From positions 544,451 to 608,450 of the forward strand of contig NZ_STGT01000004.1 of NCBI RefSeq assembly GCF_004912145.1: 64,000 nucleotides of DNA. Direction: 5' to 3'. Below the pieces are notes generated by a model, which ran no database searches, had not been told where the DNA came from, and worked only from the letters and a program-made list of their open reading frames with translations. The stretch is from Peteryoungia rhizophila (GTDB lineage: Bacteria; Pseudomonadota; Alphaproteobacteria; Rhizobiales; Rhizobiaceae). Below, piece by piece: positions 16,074-25,111 of this stretch. Both the position numbers and the translations under genes were made by a program. The number at the start of each line of letters is the position of its first letter. The stretch's first letter is position 1.

Positions 16074-18392
16074 ATGGGGATGAGTATGACGCTTGAGAGA
16101 TTTTCCACGCATCGCGACGCCTTGATCAGGGCCATGTCGCGCCGCCTTCTAGCCACCACGGCCTTCACCTTGGTCCTTCTGGCAGGGCCCTGCAGCCTGC
16201 CCCTCATGGCGCAGACAGCGACCGAGATCGCCACAATGCGAAGCTATGATATTCCAGCACAGCCGCTTGCCAATGCGCTCAAGGCCTTCGGCCGTCAGTC
16301 GAGCCTGCAAGTGTCGCTGGCTGCAGAGGCTGCCCAGGGTGCAAGCTCAGCCACCGTTATCGGCAATCTGACAGCAGATGCAGCGCTCGCACGCCTGCTC
16401 GCCGGCACGGGTCTCACCTATCGCATCAGCAATGGTGTCGTGCTGGTCGGCGATCAGTCATCCGCGGTCACCAGTGGCGAACCGTCCGCCGACGGATCGA
16501 CCGTGATCGGTGAGATCAACGTGACTGGCCAAAGGACTCAGACCAGCGTCAACTCGGTCAATATCGGGGCCGAGCGCCTCGAGGCCCGCAATCCGACCAG
16601 CATCGCCGATGTCTTCCGCGACGAAGCGGGTGTCAGCGTCGGCAGCTCGATGCCGACCTCACAGAAGGTCTATGTCAACGGCCTGGAGGAAACGACGCTC
16701 GCCGTGACGATCGACGGCAGCCGACAGAACAACCGGGTCTTCCACCACAACGCCACCAATCTCATCGACCCGTCGCTCCTGAAGGCCGTCGATGTCGATG
16801 CGGGCATTGCGCCTGCCGATATCGGCCCCGGTGCACTTGCAGGCTCGATCGCCTATGAGACGAAGGATGTGAAGGACCTGCTCGCGCAAGACGGGTTTGG
16901 CGGCCTGGTTTCGGAAAGCTACAATTCGAACAGCCGCACCTTTACCACTGGTCTCGGGGGCTGGGCCATGCAGGACGGCTTCGAATTCCTCGGCTTCCTG
17001 AACTATGGCAAGGGCGAGAATTACGAGGCCGGGAATGGCGCCGAGGTCCGGGGCACAGAAACGAATCTCCTGAGCGGACTGGGCAAGTTCGCCTATGAAG
17101 CGGAAAGCGGCGATCGCTTCGAATTCAGCCATGAGCGCGTGCGCGACGATGCGGAACGGCCTTACAGGGCCAATGCCAGCGTCGTCACGACCGGCCGCCC
17201 CTGGGAACCCGCCTATCGCAACTACAAGCTCGACCGCGACAACACCGTCTTCACCTACACGGATACGACACCAGAGGGTTGGTGGGATCCGACCATTCGT
17301 CTCGCCTACAGCCACAGCTCGGTCGAGACCCCGATCTTCTACAATGCCGGCGGTGGTGTGGGCGCATCTTACGACGGACAGGGCGAGAGCGGCAGCTTTA
17401 ACGGCAAGTTCGAAAACAGGTTCGCATTGGAAAACGGCAGCCTCGTCGCCGGGGTGGATTTCTACAATGACAAGATTTCACTGGAGACCGACAGTGAACC
17501 CTTAGGGTATTCCGAGGACGCCTCAGAACGGGCCCGCAATATCGGCATTTACACACAGGCACGGATCGAACCGATCGACGACCTTCGGCTTTCCTTCGGT
17601 GGACGCGCTGACAAGCAGTGGTTCGAAGGCACGACAGGGGAGAAGTGGGACCATGCCGGCCTGAGCGGCAATGCGTCGATGGAATACGACCTGACCAGCT
17701 TCCTGACTGCCAAGGCCGGAGCAAGCCATGTCTGGGCGGGAATCCCGATTGCGGAAGCCTTCATTATGAATCCGGCCTGGGACTACGGGACCAGCGGGCC
17801 CGAAGTTACGACTGCCAACAATGCCATGCTCGGCCTCGAATTTCACCATGAGGGGTTTACGGTGGAGGGAAGCCTCTTTCGTAGCAGCATTCAGGATGCG
17901 CGCGTGGCGAAATGGGCCGTGGCCCGGGCGAACGACAATTACGACGTAGAAACGCAAGGCTTCGAGCTCGGTGCTGGCTACGACTGGGTCGATGGCTTCA
18001 TCAAGGTCAAATACGTGCATGTCGACGCAGAGATCGATGGCATGCCGGTCGACTCCGATACGGGTACCTATCTGACGACGCCGGTCGGCAATATCATCAC
18101 CGTCTCGGCGGCCCATACTTTTGTGGACTGGGGGCTCACCGTCGGTGGTGACATGGAATTCGCGCCGGAATATCAGGACGGCACGACCACCTATGCGGCT
18201 TACGAAGTGGTCAATCTCTATACCGAGTGGAAGCCTGAACAACTGCCGCACATGACCTTCCGCGCGGAGGTGCAAAACCTGTTCAACGAGACCTATGCGA
18301 GCCGTGCCACATACGGTCAGGAGTTCGGCAATGTGGAACCGCTCTATGAGCAGGGCCGCACTTTCCTGCTCTCGGTGAAGGCGACCTTCTGA
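16074..18392 (+). CDS. TonB-dependent siderophore/iron-complex receptor with STN signalling domain
   Basis: 772 aa. A long N-terminal signal region includes LATTAFTLVLLAGPCSLPLM with cleavage near AQTATE. Then comes an STN (secretin/TonB N-terminal) domain (YDIPAQPLANALKAFGRQSS ... LLAGTGLTYRISNGVVLV), a plug domain (INVTGQRTQTSV..., IADVFRDEAGVSVGSSM, VDVDAGIAPADIGPGALAGS) and a 22-strand barrel ending in RTFLLSVKATF. The STN domain is what couples receptors to FecR. It imports an iron chelate across the outer membrane and turns on its own expression. The ABC importer encoded downstream handles the periplasmic step. Confidence 0.95.
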   Translation: MGMSMTLERFSTHRDALIRAMSRRLLATTAFTLVLLAGPCSLPLMAQTATEIATMRSYDIPAQPLANALKAFGRQSSLQVSLAAEAAQGASSATVIGNLTADAALARLLAGTGLTYRISNGVVLVGDQSSAVTSGEPSADGSTVIGEINVTGQRTQTSVNSVNIGAERLEARNPTSIADVFRDEAGVSVGSSMPTSQKVYVNGLEETTLAVTIDGSRQNNRVFHHNATNLIDPSLLKAVDVDAGIAPADIGPGALAGSIAYETKDVKDLLAQDGFGGLVSESYNSNSRTFTTGLGGWAMQDGFEFLGFLNYGKGENYEAGNGAEVRGTETNLLSGLGKFAYEAESGDRFEFSHERVRDDAERPYRANASVVTTGRPWEPAYRNYKLDRDNTVFTYTDTTPEGWWDPTIRLAYSHSSVETPIFYNAGGGVGASYDGQGESGSFNGKFENRFALENGSLVAGVDFYNDKISLETDSEPLGYSEDASERARNIGIYTQARIEPIDDLRLSFGGRADKQWFEGTTGEKWDHAGLSGNASMEYDLTSFLTAKAGASHVWAGIPIAEAFIMNPAWDYGTSGPEVTTANNAMLGLEFHHEGFTVEGSLFRSSIQDARVAKWAVARANDNYDVETQGFELGAGYDWVDGFIKVKYVHVDAEIDGMPVDSDTGTYLTTPVGNIITVSAAHTFVDWGLTVGGDMEFAPEYQDGTTTYAAYEVVNLYTEWKPEQLPHMTFRAEVQNLFNETYASRATYGQEFGNVEPLYEQGRTFLLSVKATF

Positions 18393-18408
18393 TCGACGAG
18401 AACCTCGC

Positions 18409-18448
18409 ATCGATTGAGGGGCATGTTCATGCATGACCCTCAATCGAT
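18409..18448. terminator. Intercistronic hairpin after the TonB receptor gene
   Basis: Arms ATCGATTGAGGG (18409-18420) and CCCTCAATCGAT (18437-18448) are a perfect 12-bp inverted repeat with a 16-nt loop, 17 nt after the receptor stop. No T-run follows. It may attenuate transcription or stabilise the receptor message relative to the ABC genes. Confidence 0.6.
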
Positions 18449-18481
18449 CAAAACGCGGCCATCTCTACACAAGGCATTGTC

Positions 18482-19393
18482 ATGATCATTGTATCCCCCG
18501 TCCGCCACGCGCTCGTCGCCGCCGGCCTCTTTCTCTCAGCCTTTTCCGCGCTTGCTCTCGACGTCGAGACCTATACTGGCAAGGTGACCATCGATGGCAC
18601 GCCGTCGAAGGTCGCCGTCTTCGACATTGCAGCCATCGACACGCTGACTGCGATCGGCGTCATGCCTTCCGGCATCCCTGAGAACCTCTATCTCCCTGAC
18701 CTGTCGAACCTGAAAGGAAAGGCCGAGGTCGTGGGCGACATCTTCGAGCCCGATCTCGAGGCGCTGAGCGCGCTTCAGCCCGATCTTATCATCGTCGGCG
18801 GCCGCTCCTCGGGTAAGGAAAAGGACACTTCCAAGGTCGCGCCCTCGCTCGACATGACCATGGACGGCGTCGATGTGGTCGACCAGGCGCGTGCGCGGAC
18901 CATGACCTATGGCGCGATCTTCGGCAGGGAGGCGCAAGCCGAAAAGGCTGTCGCCGATTTCGACGCAGCGCTTGCCCGCGCCAAGACGGCCGTAAAGGGC
19001 AAAGGCAGGGGGCTCATCCTCATGACCAATGGGCCGAAGATCACCGCCTACGGTGTCGATTCCCGCTTCGGCTGGGTGCACAAGGCGCTCGACCTGCCGC
19101 CGGCGGTGGAGGATGTCGAGGCCGCAACTCATGGCGAGCCGGTCTCCTTCGAATTCATCGCCAAGGCCAATCCCGACTGGCTGCTGGTGCTCGACCGGGC
19201 AGCGGCGATCGGTGCCAATGACCAGACTGCGAAGGCGACGCTCGACAATGCGCTGGTGGCTGAGACCAAGGCATGGAAGGCTGGCCAGGTGATCTATCTG
19301 CCATCGGCTGACTTCTATATCGCAGCCGGCGGCCTGAAGGCCACCGAACGGGTGCTGGCCACGATCGAGGCCGGTTTCTCCGACAGCCAGTGA
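18482..19393 (+). CDS. Iron-siderophore ABC transporter binding protein (FatB/YclQ-like)
   Basis: 303 aa with an N-terminal signal peptide (LVAAGLFLSAFSALALDVET). The mature protein has the class III binding-protein pattern: KVAVFDIAAIDTLTAIGVMP, VVGDIFEPDLEALSALQPDLIIVGGRS, a long middle helix and a C-terminal half with WVHKALDLPPAV and YIAAGGLKATERVL. It matches the FatB/CeuE/YclQ group, which binds catecholate or mixed siderophores. It is the first gene of a four-gene importer whose genes overlap. Confidence 0.9.
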   Translation: MIIVSPVRHALVAAGLFLSAFSALALDVETYTGKVTIDGTPSKVAVFDIAAIDTLTAIGVMPSGIPENLYLPDLSNLKGKAEVVGDIFEPDLEALSALQPDLIIVGGRSSGKEKDTSKVAPSLDMTMDGVDVVDQARARTMTYGAIFGREAQAEKAVADFDAALARAKTAVKGKGRGLILMTNGPKITAYGVDSRFGWVHKALDLPPAVEDVEAATHGEPVSFEFIAKANPDWLLVLDRAAAIGANDQTAKATLDNALVAETKAWKAGQVIYLPSADFYIAAGGLKATERVLATIEAGFSDSQ

Positions 19394-20370
19394 TGTCCAT
19401 CATCGCTGACACAACACATCGCCGCACAATGATGAGCGCTGGGCTCTGCCTGGCGCTTCTCGTCGTCTCAAGCCTTGCCATTGGGGTCGAGGACCTGTCG
19501 TTTTCCGGGGCGGACGGCGCAATGCCGGCTGGCGATCTTCTTGCGATCAGCAGGCTCCCGCGCACGCTGGCGGCCTTGCTTTGTGGCGCAGGGCTGGCGG
19601 TGGCAGGCCAGATCATGCAGACACTGACGCGCAACCGCTTCGTCGAACCCTCGACATCCGGCACTGCCCAGAGTGCAGCACTCGGTATCCTGATCGTCAC
19701 GCTCTTTCTGCCCGCCGCAGGCCTTGGGGTGAAGGCGCTCGTCGCGAGCGGCTGTGCGCTCGCCGGCACAGCACTGTTTCTAGCCACCGCCCATCGCCTT
19801 CCGCCGGAACAGCCGCATCTGGTACCGCTTTTCGGCCTCGTCTATGGCGGCGTGGTGGGGGCGGCTGTCACCTATGTCGCCTGGCAGAACGATCTTTTGC
19901 AATATCTCGAGATCTGGACGAATGGCGAATTCTCCGGCGTGTTGAAGGGGCGTTACGAGTTGCTCTTCGTCGCCGTCGTGATCGTCGCCGCCGCAATCCT
20001 GATTGCCGACCGGCTGACGATCATGACGCTTGGAGAGCAACAGTCGACCAGCCTTGGCATTGATTATCGCCGGATGACCCAGATCGGGCTGGTGCTGATC
20101 TCGGTCATGTCGGCGCTTTCGGTCGTGGTCGTCGGGCTCATCCCCTTTGTCGGGCTCGTCGTGCCGAACCTCGTCTCGCGGATCTTGGGCGACAATCTGC
20201 GTGGCACGCTGCCGCTTCTGGCACTCGGCGGTGCCATCCTCGTTCTCGGCTCCGATATTGCCGGGCGCCTCATCCGTTTTCCCTACGAGATCCCCGTGGG
20301 CACCGTGATGGGCGTGATCGGACCGGCGGTGTTCCTCTGGTTTATCCTCAAAGGGCGGCGCGATGCGTGA
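19393..20370 (+). CDS. Iron-siderophore ABC transporter permease (FecCD family)
   Basis: 325 aa; ATG 19393 overlaps the preceding stop (TGATG). FecCD-family permease with nine to ten membrane segments. ISRLPRTLAALLCGAGLAVAG is the typical family signature near the start, followed by MQTLTRNRFVEPSTSGTAQSA. GLIPFVGLVVPNLVSRILG precedes the ATPase-contact region and GRLIRFPYEIPVGTVMGVIG closes the protein. It forms the inner-membrane channel with the next permease. Confidence 0.94.
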   Translation: MSIIADTTHRRTMMSAGLCLALLVVSSLAIGVEDLSFSGADGAMPAGDLLAISRLPRTLAALLCGAGLAVAGQIMQTLTRNRFVEPSTSGTAQSAALGILIVTLFLPAAGLGVKALVASGCALAGTALFLATAHRLPPEQPHLVPLFGLVYGGVVGAAVTYVAWQNDLLQYLEIWTNGEFSGVLKGRYELLFVAVVIVAAAILIADRLTIMTLGEQQSTSLGIDYRRMTQIGLVLISVMSALSVVVVGLIPFVGLVVPNLVSRILGDNLRGTLPLLALGGAILVLGSDIAGRLIRFPYEIPVGTVMGVIGPAVFLWFILKGRRDA

Positions 20371-21304
20371 CCGGATCGTCATCGCAGTCCTCTTCGGTCT
20401 CGCTCTCATCGCGGTCCTCGCCTTTCTGGGGGTGAACCTGCGCGGCAATATCGGTTTTGCGTTGGAGTTGCGCGCGATCAGGCTCGCTGCGCTGGTGACC
20501 GTTGCCGTCGCCATTGCGCTTTCAACCGTCACCTTTCAGACCATCACTGCCAACCGCATCCTGACCCCATCGATCATGGGGCTCGACGCACTCTACCAGT
20601 TCGGTCAGGTAGCGCTGGTCTCTGCACTGGGTGGGCTGGGTTACGTCTCGCTCTCGCCGCACCTGAAATTCGGTCTGGAAGCGGCAGCATTGATGCTGCT
20701 TGCAATGGTCATCCTCTGGCCATCGCTGAAGAGCCGCATGGACCTCACGCTGATGCTGCTTGCCGGCATTGTCATCGGCGGGCTCTTTCGCAGCCTGACC
20801 AGTCTTCTAGCCCGGCTGATCGACCCGCAGGAATTCGCCGTGGCGCAGCGGGCGATGTATGCCAACTTCTCCTCCCCAAATACGGAGCTCCTGCTGATTG
20901 CAGCGCTTGCGACGGTGGTCGCCGGCGGCTTCCTTTTTTCTCGCCGACATCTGCTCGACGTTGCAGCACTTGGCCGCGATACGGCAATCGGCCTCGGCGT
21001 CGACTGGAACCGGGTGATGCTGGTGCATCTCGTGATCGTTTCGGCTCTGGTTGCCGTTTCAACCGCTTTGGTCGGCCCCGTCACTTTCTTCGGCCTGTTG
21101 ATTACAGCCCTTGCCGAACGGCTCACGGCATCGCGCCGCCATGTTTCCGTCTTCGTGGTTGCCATGCTTCTCGGGGTGATCGTACTCGTCGGCGGCCAGA
21201 CGCTTCTGCAGCACGGGCTCGGTCAGGCCTCAACGCTCTCTGTGGTCGTCGATTTCGTCGGTGGCCTCGTCTTCATCCTGCTTCTGTTTGCGAGGCGCAC
21301 CTGA
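20363..21304 (+). CDS. Iron-siderophore ABC transporter permease (FecCD family)
   Basis: 313 aa, starting 8 nt inside the preceding gene. Second FecCD permease: IRLAALVTVAVAIALSTVTF near the start, ITANRILTPSIMGLDALYQF, then LVGPVTFFGLLITALAERL and the closing VDFVGGLVFILLLF. It pairs with the previous gene product as in the FatD/FatC and YclN/YclO importers. Confidence 0.93.
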   Translation: MRDRIVIAVLFGLALIAVLAFLGVNLRGNIGFALELRAIRLAALVTVAVAIALSTVTFQTITANRILTPSIMGLDALYQFGQVALVSALGGLGYVSLSPHLKFGLEAAALMLLAMVILWPSLKSRMDLTLMLLAGIVIGGLFRSLTSLLARLIDPQEFAVAQRAMYANFSSPNTELLLIAALATVVAGGFLFSRRHLLDVAALGRDTAIGLGVDWNRVMLVHLVIVSALVAVSTALVGPVTFFGLLITALAERLTASRRHVSVFVVAMLLGVIVLVGGQTLLQHGLGQASTLSVVVDFVGGLVFILLLFARRT

Positions 21305-22086
21305 TGATCGAATTCAAATCTCTGAGCCTCCGGCGCGAAGGCCAGCGCGTGCTTGACAATATCGACCTCACGCTGCCCAAGGGCGGCCTGACTGCGCTGG
21401 TGGGCCCGAATGGGGCCGGCAAATCGACGCTGCTCTCGCTTGCAGCGCGGCTCTTGCCCTTGCAGCAGGGCTCGATCACGATCGACGGGCTGCCGGTTGC
21501 GTCGACGCCGGGCAAGGTACTGGCCAAGAAGCTCGCGATCCTCAGGCAGGACCCAGGACCTCCACCGCGCATCACGGTCCGCGAGATGATCGGCTTCGGT
21601 CGATTCCCACATAGCGGCGGGCGGATGATGGTCGAGGATCGCACCATGGTGGAGGAGGCTCTGACGCGCTTCGAGCTGGACGCCCTTTCCCACCGGACGC
21701 TCGACAGGCTCTCCGGCGGTCAGCGACAGCGCGTCATGGTGGCCATGACCTATGCGCAGGGTACGGATTACATGCTTCTGGATGAGCCCTTGAACAATCT
21801 CGACATGTATCACGCTCGTCAATTGATGCAGGAACTGCGCCGCCTCGCGGATAAAACCGGCCGTACCATCGTCATCGTGCTGCATGATATCAATCACGCC
21901 GCCGCCAGTGCCGACAGGATCATTGCCATGAAGGACGGCCGGATCGCAGCTGATGGCGCAGCCGACGCAATCATGCAGACACCGGTCCTCGAGAGGATTT
22001 ATGGTTTTCCGGTGCCCGTCATCGAGGCAGCCGGGATGCGCCTTGCCGTACAGTATGCACGAAAGGCGGATGAGGCTGCCAGCTGA
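21304..22086 (+). CDS. Iron-siderophore ABC transporter ATP-binding protein
   Basis: 260 aa; ATG 21304 overlaps the permease stop. Walker A GPNGAGKST, the FepC/YclP-like PRITVREMIGFGRFPHSGGR segment, signature LSGGQRQRVMVAM, Walker B YMLLDEPLNNLD and the switch HDINHAAASADRI are all seen. It energises uptake of the iron chelate. It ends the operon that begins with the binding protein; the next genes are on the opposite strand. Confidence 0.95.
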   Translation: MIEFKSLSLRREGQRVLDNIDLTLPKGGLTALVGPNGAGKSTLLSLAARLLPLQQGSITIDGLPVASTPGKVLAKKLAILRQDPGPPPRITVREMIGFGRFPHSGGRMMVEDRTMVEEALTRFELDALSHRTLDRLSGGQRQRVMVAMTYAQGTDYMLLDEPLNNLDMYHARQLMQELRRLADKTGRTIVIVLHDINHAAASADRIIAMKDGRIAADGAADAIMQTPVLERIYGFPVPVIEAAGMRLAVQYARKADEAAS

Positions 22087-22141
22087 GGCTGTTTTGCGAG
22101 GTGGCATGGCCGATCGATCGCTGCCTGAACCACGACCAGGT

Positions 22142-23524
22142 TTAGCTGGACTGTCCGTCATCGCAAGACATGTCGGACATGCGCCTTTCCAGTATTTGCA
22201 GGAGGTCGCAGGCATTTCCCTCGCCGAGAAGATCGACCGAGCGAATGATACGGTCCTGATCCAATCGCTGGAACCGTTTTCCGGAGACCGAGCGGAACTT
22301 CGAGACAAGTGCCTCACGGTCCATGGGCCAAGCGGGATCTCCACGCGCACCGGTCATGTCAGACACAAGCCGCATGCCGGATTTGAGATGAATGGTGACC
22401 CTTGCACAGGTCTGCGCCGGAAACCGGGTTTCAGCCTCGGGATCGTCACGTAACGTAACCTTTGCGGCGAGTGCTGACAGCTCGGCTTGGTGAAGAAGGC
22501 ATGGCGTCACAGGGGCGAGTGCTTCTTCACCGTGAAGCACGAGAACGGCCAGGCAATAGGGGAGGCTGTACTGGAGTGCCGTCAGATTTTCCGGACCGCA
22601 GCTATTGGCAAGTCTGAGCGCGAACCGGAAAGTACCCACCTCGATCCGATCGATATCACCCGTTGTGAAGTCGTGGTCACGGCGAAGAGCGAGATAGGCG
22701 TCGAGGGCGGGATGGATGTAGCGGCAACAGGCATAGGGCTTGAAATAGGTGTCCGAGATCTCGAAACGGCGGCCCAGTCCATCGAGGATACGGTCTCGGT
22801 CATAGAATTGCCCGTGATCGAGCAGATCGACCGGACCGGTAAAGCCGGCCCTCGCCAGAAAAGCAGCCTGAAGACCGGTCTGGGCACTGAAGGCAATACC
22901 TTCCTTGACCAGGTTGCCGGTCACCCGAGAATAGCCGGAACTGCCATTGGCCCTCTGATTGGGTGCCGTCACGCCTGCAATGGCAAGAGCCTCTGTCAGA
23001 TGAGAAGGCTCCATCTTCAAGAGGCGGCCAACAGCGGCCGCAGAGGCAAAAGCTGCCCACCGCCCGGTCTGACGCGTGGGAATGGCGTCGATGTTCTGGG
23101 TGGCGGCGATCCTGACGCCGACATCATAGCCGGCAATGATGGCTGAGAGGATGTCTGGCGCACCGATCTGCGGCATGACGGAAGCAAGGGTGAGGACCGT
23201 CGGAATGACACTTGCACCCGGGTGGCCACGGGCCGCGCGATTGCCATCATCCAGATCAAGCGCCGAAGCGCATAGAGCGTTGTGAAGAAGGGCTGAAAGC
23301 AGCGAGCGTGTCTGTCCGGTGAACCAGGCTGGTGCCCGACCGTTCCCATAGAGCAGGTCAGAGGTTGCAATTGCAGCTGACGGTGCCGGCGATCCCGCAC
23401 CCGCCATTGCGGCGGCCAACAGGTCGAGCACGCAAAGAAGCGTCACCTCTTTCACGTCAGGAGAGAGCCGCTCCACATCGATTGCAAGCGCATGGTCGGC
23501 CAGCCGACGCGTCAGATAGAGCAT
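22142..23524 (-). CDS. MmgE/PrpD-family protein
   Basis: 460 aa. ATG 23524 is chosen because GAGAGGAAA lies about 6 nt upstream on this strand. MmgE/PrpD features are clear: LLCVLDLLAAAMAGAGSPA, ALCASALDLDDGNRAARGHPGASVIPT, SGYSRVTGNLVKEGIAFSAQ and YFKPYACCRYIHPALDA. The family contains 2-methylcitrate dehydratase, iminodisuccinate epimerase-like and cis-aconitate decarboxylase-type enzymes, so the reaction here is uncertain. It lies 62 nt downstream of an ornithine-cyclodeaminase-family gene on the same strand; the pair probably works on one amino or imino acid. Confidence 0.88.
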   Translation of the reverse strand: MLYLTRRLADHALAIDVERLSPDVKEVTLLCVLDLLAAAMAGAGSPAPSAAIATSDLLYGNGRAPAWFTGQTRSLLSALLHNALCASALDLDDGNRAARGHPGASVIPTVLTLASVMPQIGAPDILSAIIAGYDVGVRIAATQNIDAIPTRQTGRWAAFASAAAVGRLLKMEPSHLTEALAIAGVTAPNQRANGSSGYSRVTGNLVKEGIAFSAQTGLQAAFLARAGFTGPVDLLDHGQFYDRDRILDGLGRRFEISDTYFKPYACCRYIHPALDAYLALRRDHDFTTGDIDRIEVGTFRFALRLANSCGPENLTALQYSLPYCLAVLVLHGEEALAPVTPCLLHQAELSALAAKVTLRDDPEAETRFPAQTCARVTIHLKSGMRLVSDMTGARGDPAWPMDREALVSKFRSVSGKRFQRLDQDRIIRSVDLLGEGNACDLLQILERRMSDMSCDDGQSS

Positions 23525-23586
23525 GATGCATTTCCTCTCACCAGACTTGCCAATTGCCTTCTCCAGGCAGCGGAAAATACGAGCGC

Positions 23587-24678
23587 TCAACCCGCGGCGA
23601 GATATTTCTCATAGAGTGCTGCAACGACGTAGAGGTCGAGCATGGGCAGTCCGACACAGGTGACGGAGACCGGGCTGCCCGGATCAAGGCCCCAGTCGGC
23701 TGTCTTCGACAATTCCAGAATTCCAAGATGGGGACCGAGTGCTTCTAGCGTGGTGCCTGCCTTGGAATATTGCAGGGCGAGGCTCTGCGAGTTTCGTCTG
23801 GAGACGGTTTCAAGGTCGTCGCAGCCGAGATGACCCTGGCGCAAGATCCGCCGCAAGGTCTCGACCGGCACTTCGTCGCCACCCAGATGGAGAAGGCAGG
23901 CGTCACGCCTCAGCTCGCCATCGGCAAAGACAGGAGAAACGGAATTTGTGGCGGTGATGACAAAATCTGCATCAGCCAAGAAGCGGTTGTCTTCCACAGC
24001 GACGATCTCGAAGGGAAGCTTAGGCGACAGGGAGGCTTGAAGCGCTTTGGCACTTTCCAGCCTGCGCGCCCTGACATGGACACGGGCGATGCGCTCCCCG
24101 GCACTATGAGCGAGCGAGGCAAGGATGGCGCCTGCGATTGGCCCGGCTCCGAACAAAAACACGTTGATCCTGTCGGCCTTCGCCAGACAGAGACGAAGAA
24201 CCTGTGATGCATAAGCGCCTGTACGGCCGGCAGAAAGCCGGGTCGCATCGACGATTGCGAGCGGCTGCATCGAGAATTTCTCCATGAGGATGAAAGTCGA
24301 TCTGGAGCGTGGAAGACCAAGCACGCGGTTGAAGGCATTCGCACCGATCACTTTCACACCGGCAAATCGTGGATTGACGCCATAAAGGCAGGAGAGCTTC
24401 CAGCCGAGCCGCTCGCCGGTAAACTCGGACGGACGGATCTCGTACCCGGCCTCCTGCCAGAACGTCGCCTCGGAAAGAGACATAACGGACTTAGCCCCTG
24501 AAGCCCGGCCAGTCCGGATATCGGCCCAGGCCTGGTCCAATACCTCATGCACCTCGCCGACCGAAAGCATGCAGTCGCAGTCCACGATCCTGGTCTCGTC
24601 GAGCAGCACCGGCGTGGTCGGAACATGACTGAACAGCGAAGCTGAAGTCAAAATGGAATTTGTCTCATTGCCTGGCAT
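23587..24678 (-). CDS. Ornithine cyclodeaminase/mu-crystallin-family protein
   Basis: 363 aa. ATG 24678 has AGGAGG 10 nt upstream on this strand. The family fold is visible: an N-terminal substrate domain (SLSEATFWQEAGYEIRPS, GWKLSCLYGVNPRFAGVKV), then a Rossmann domain with VFLFGAGPIAGAILASLAHS, RVHVRARRLESAKALQ, ADFVITATNSVSPVF and LLHLGGDEVPVETLR. Members are NAD(P)-dependent ornithine cyclodeaminases, alanine dehydrogenases or ketimine reductases. With the adjacent PrpD-family gene it may form a small amino-acid degradation operon. Confidence 0.85.
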   Translation of the reverse strand: MPGNETNSILTSASLFSHVPTTPVLLDETRIVDCDCMLSVGEVHEVLDQAWADIRTGRASGAKSVMSLSEATFWQEAGYEIRPSEFTGERLGWKLSCLYGVNPRFAGVKVIGANAFNRVLGLPRSRSTFILMEKFSMQPLAIVDATRLSAGRTGAYASQVLRLCLAKADRINVFLFGAGPIAGAILASLAHSAGERIARVHVRARRLESAKALQASLSPKLPFEIVAVEDNRFLADADFVITATNSVSPVFADGELRRDACLLHLGGDEVPVETLRRILRQGHLGCDDLETVSRRNSQSLALQYSKAGTTLEALGPHLGILELSKTADWGLDPGSPVSVTCVGLPMLDLYVVAALYEKYLAAG

Positions 24679-25111
24679 GTGCCCTGATCCTCCTCGGCGC
24701 TCCCATGACCGATCCGAGGGTGATGATAGCGGAGCAGAAGGCGGCTGGAGGCGAAGTCTCGGCAAAGACTTGGGGGACATCCCATGTCAAGGATCGGCAA
24801 AGCTCAGTGTCGTCGAAGGCCGAGCGGTCAGGCGTAAGAAAGGGTTTGATGGAGGTCGCACCGGAGCAAGCCAAACACGTTTTGGCCTGAGGGTGGCCAC
24901 AGCACCAATCAGACGTATTGGCGTCGCACTAACTAGGTGCCTTATCAATACACTAGTTTGATGCATTTGGCCTGGTTGAAGAAGCAGGCGGAGCGCCTGG
25001 ATTTCTTGTTTGGCCATACAGACAGCCAGGAATATGTAGATGCCCTGACAGGCGACGTAAGGACAAATGGCTTGCATGGAGCAAGTGGCCAGTTCGGCAA
25101 CAAGGCTCGAG
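24679..25111. other. 430-nt region between the cyclodeaminase-family and AraC genes
   Basis: No gene recognised. It must contain the promoter of the leftward cyclodeaminase/PrpD pair. ACTAGTTTG at 24952-24960 is the reverse complement of CAAACTAGT at 26085-26093, on the other side of the AraC gene, a possible shared binding site. Confidence 0.4.
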
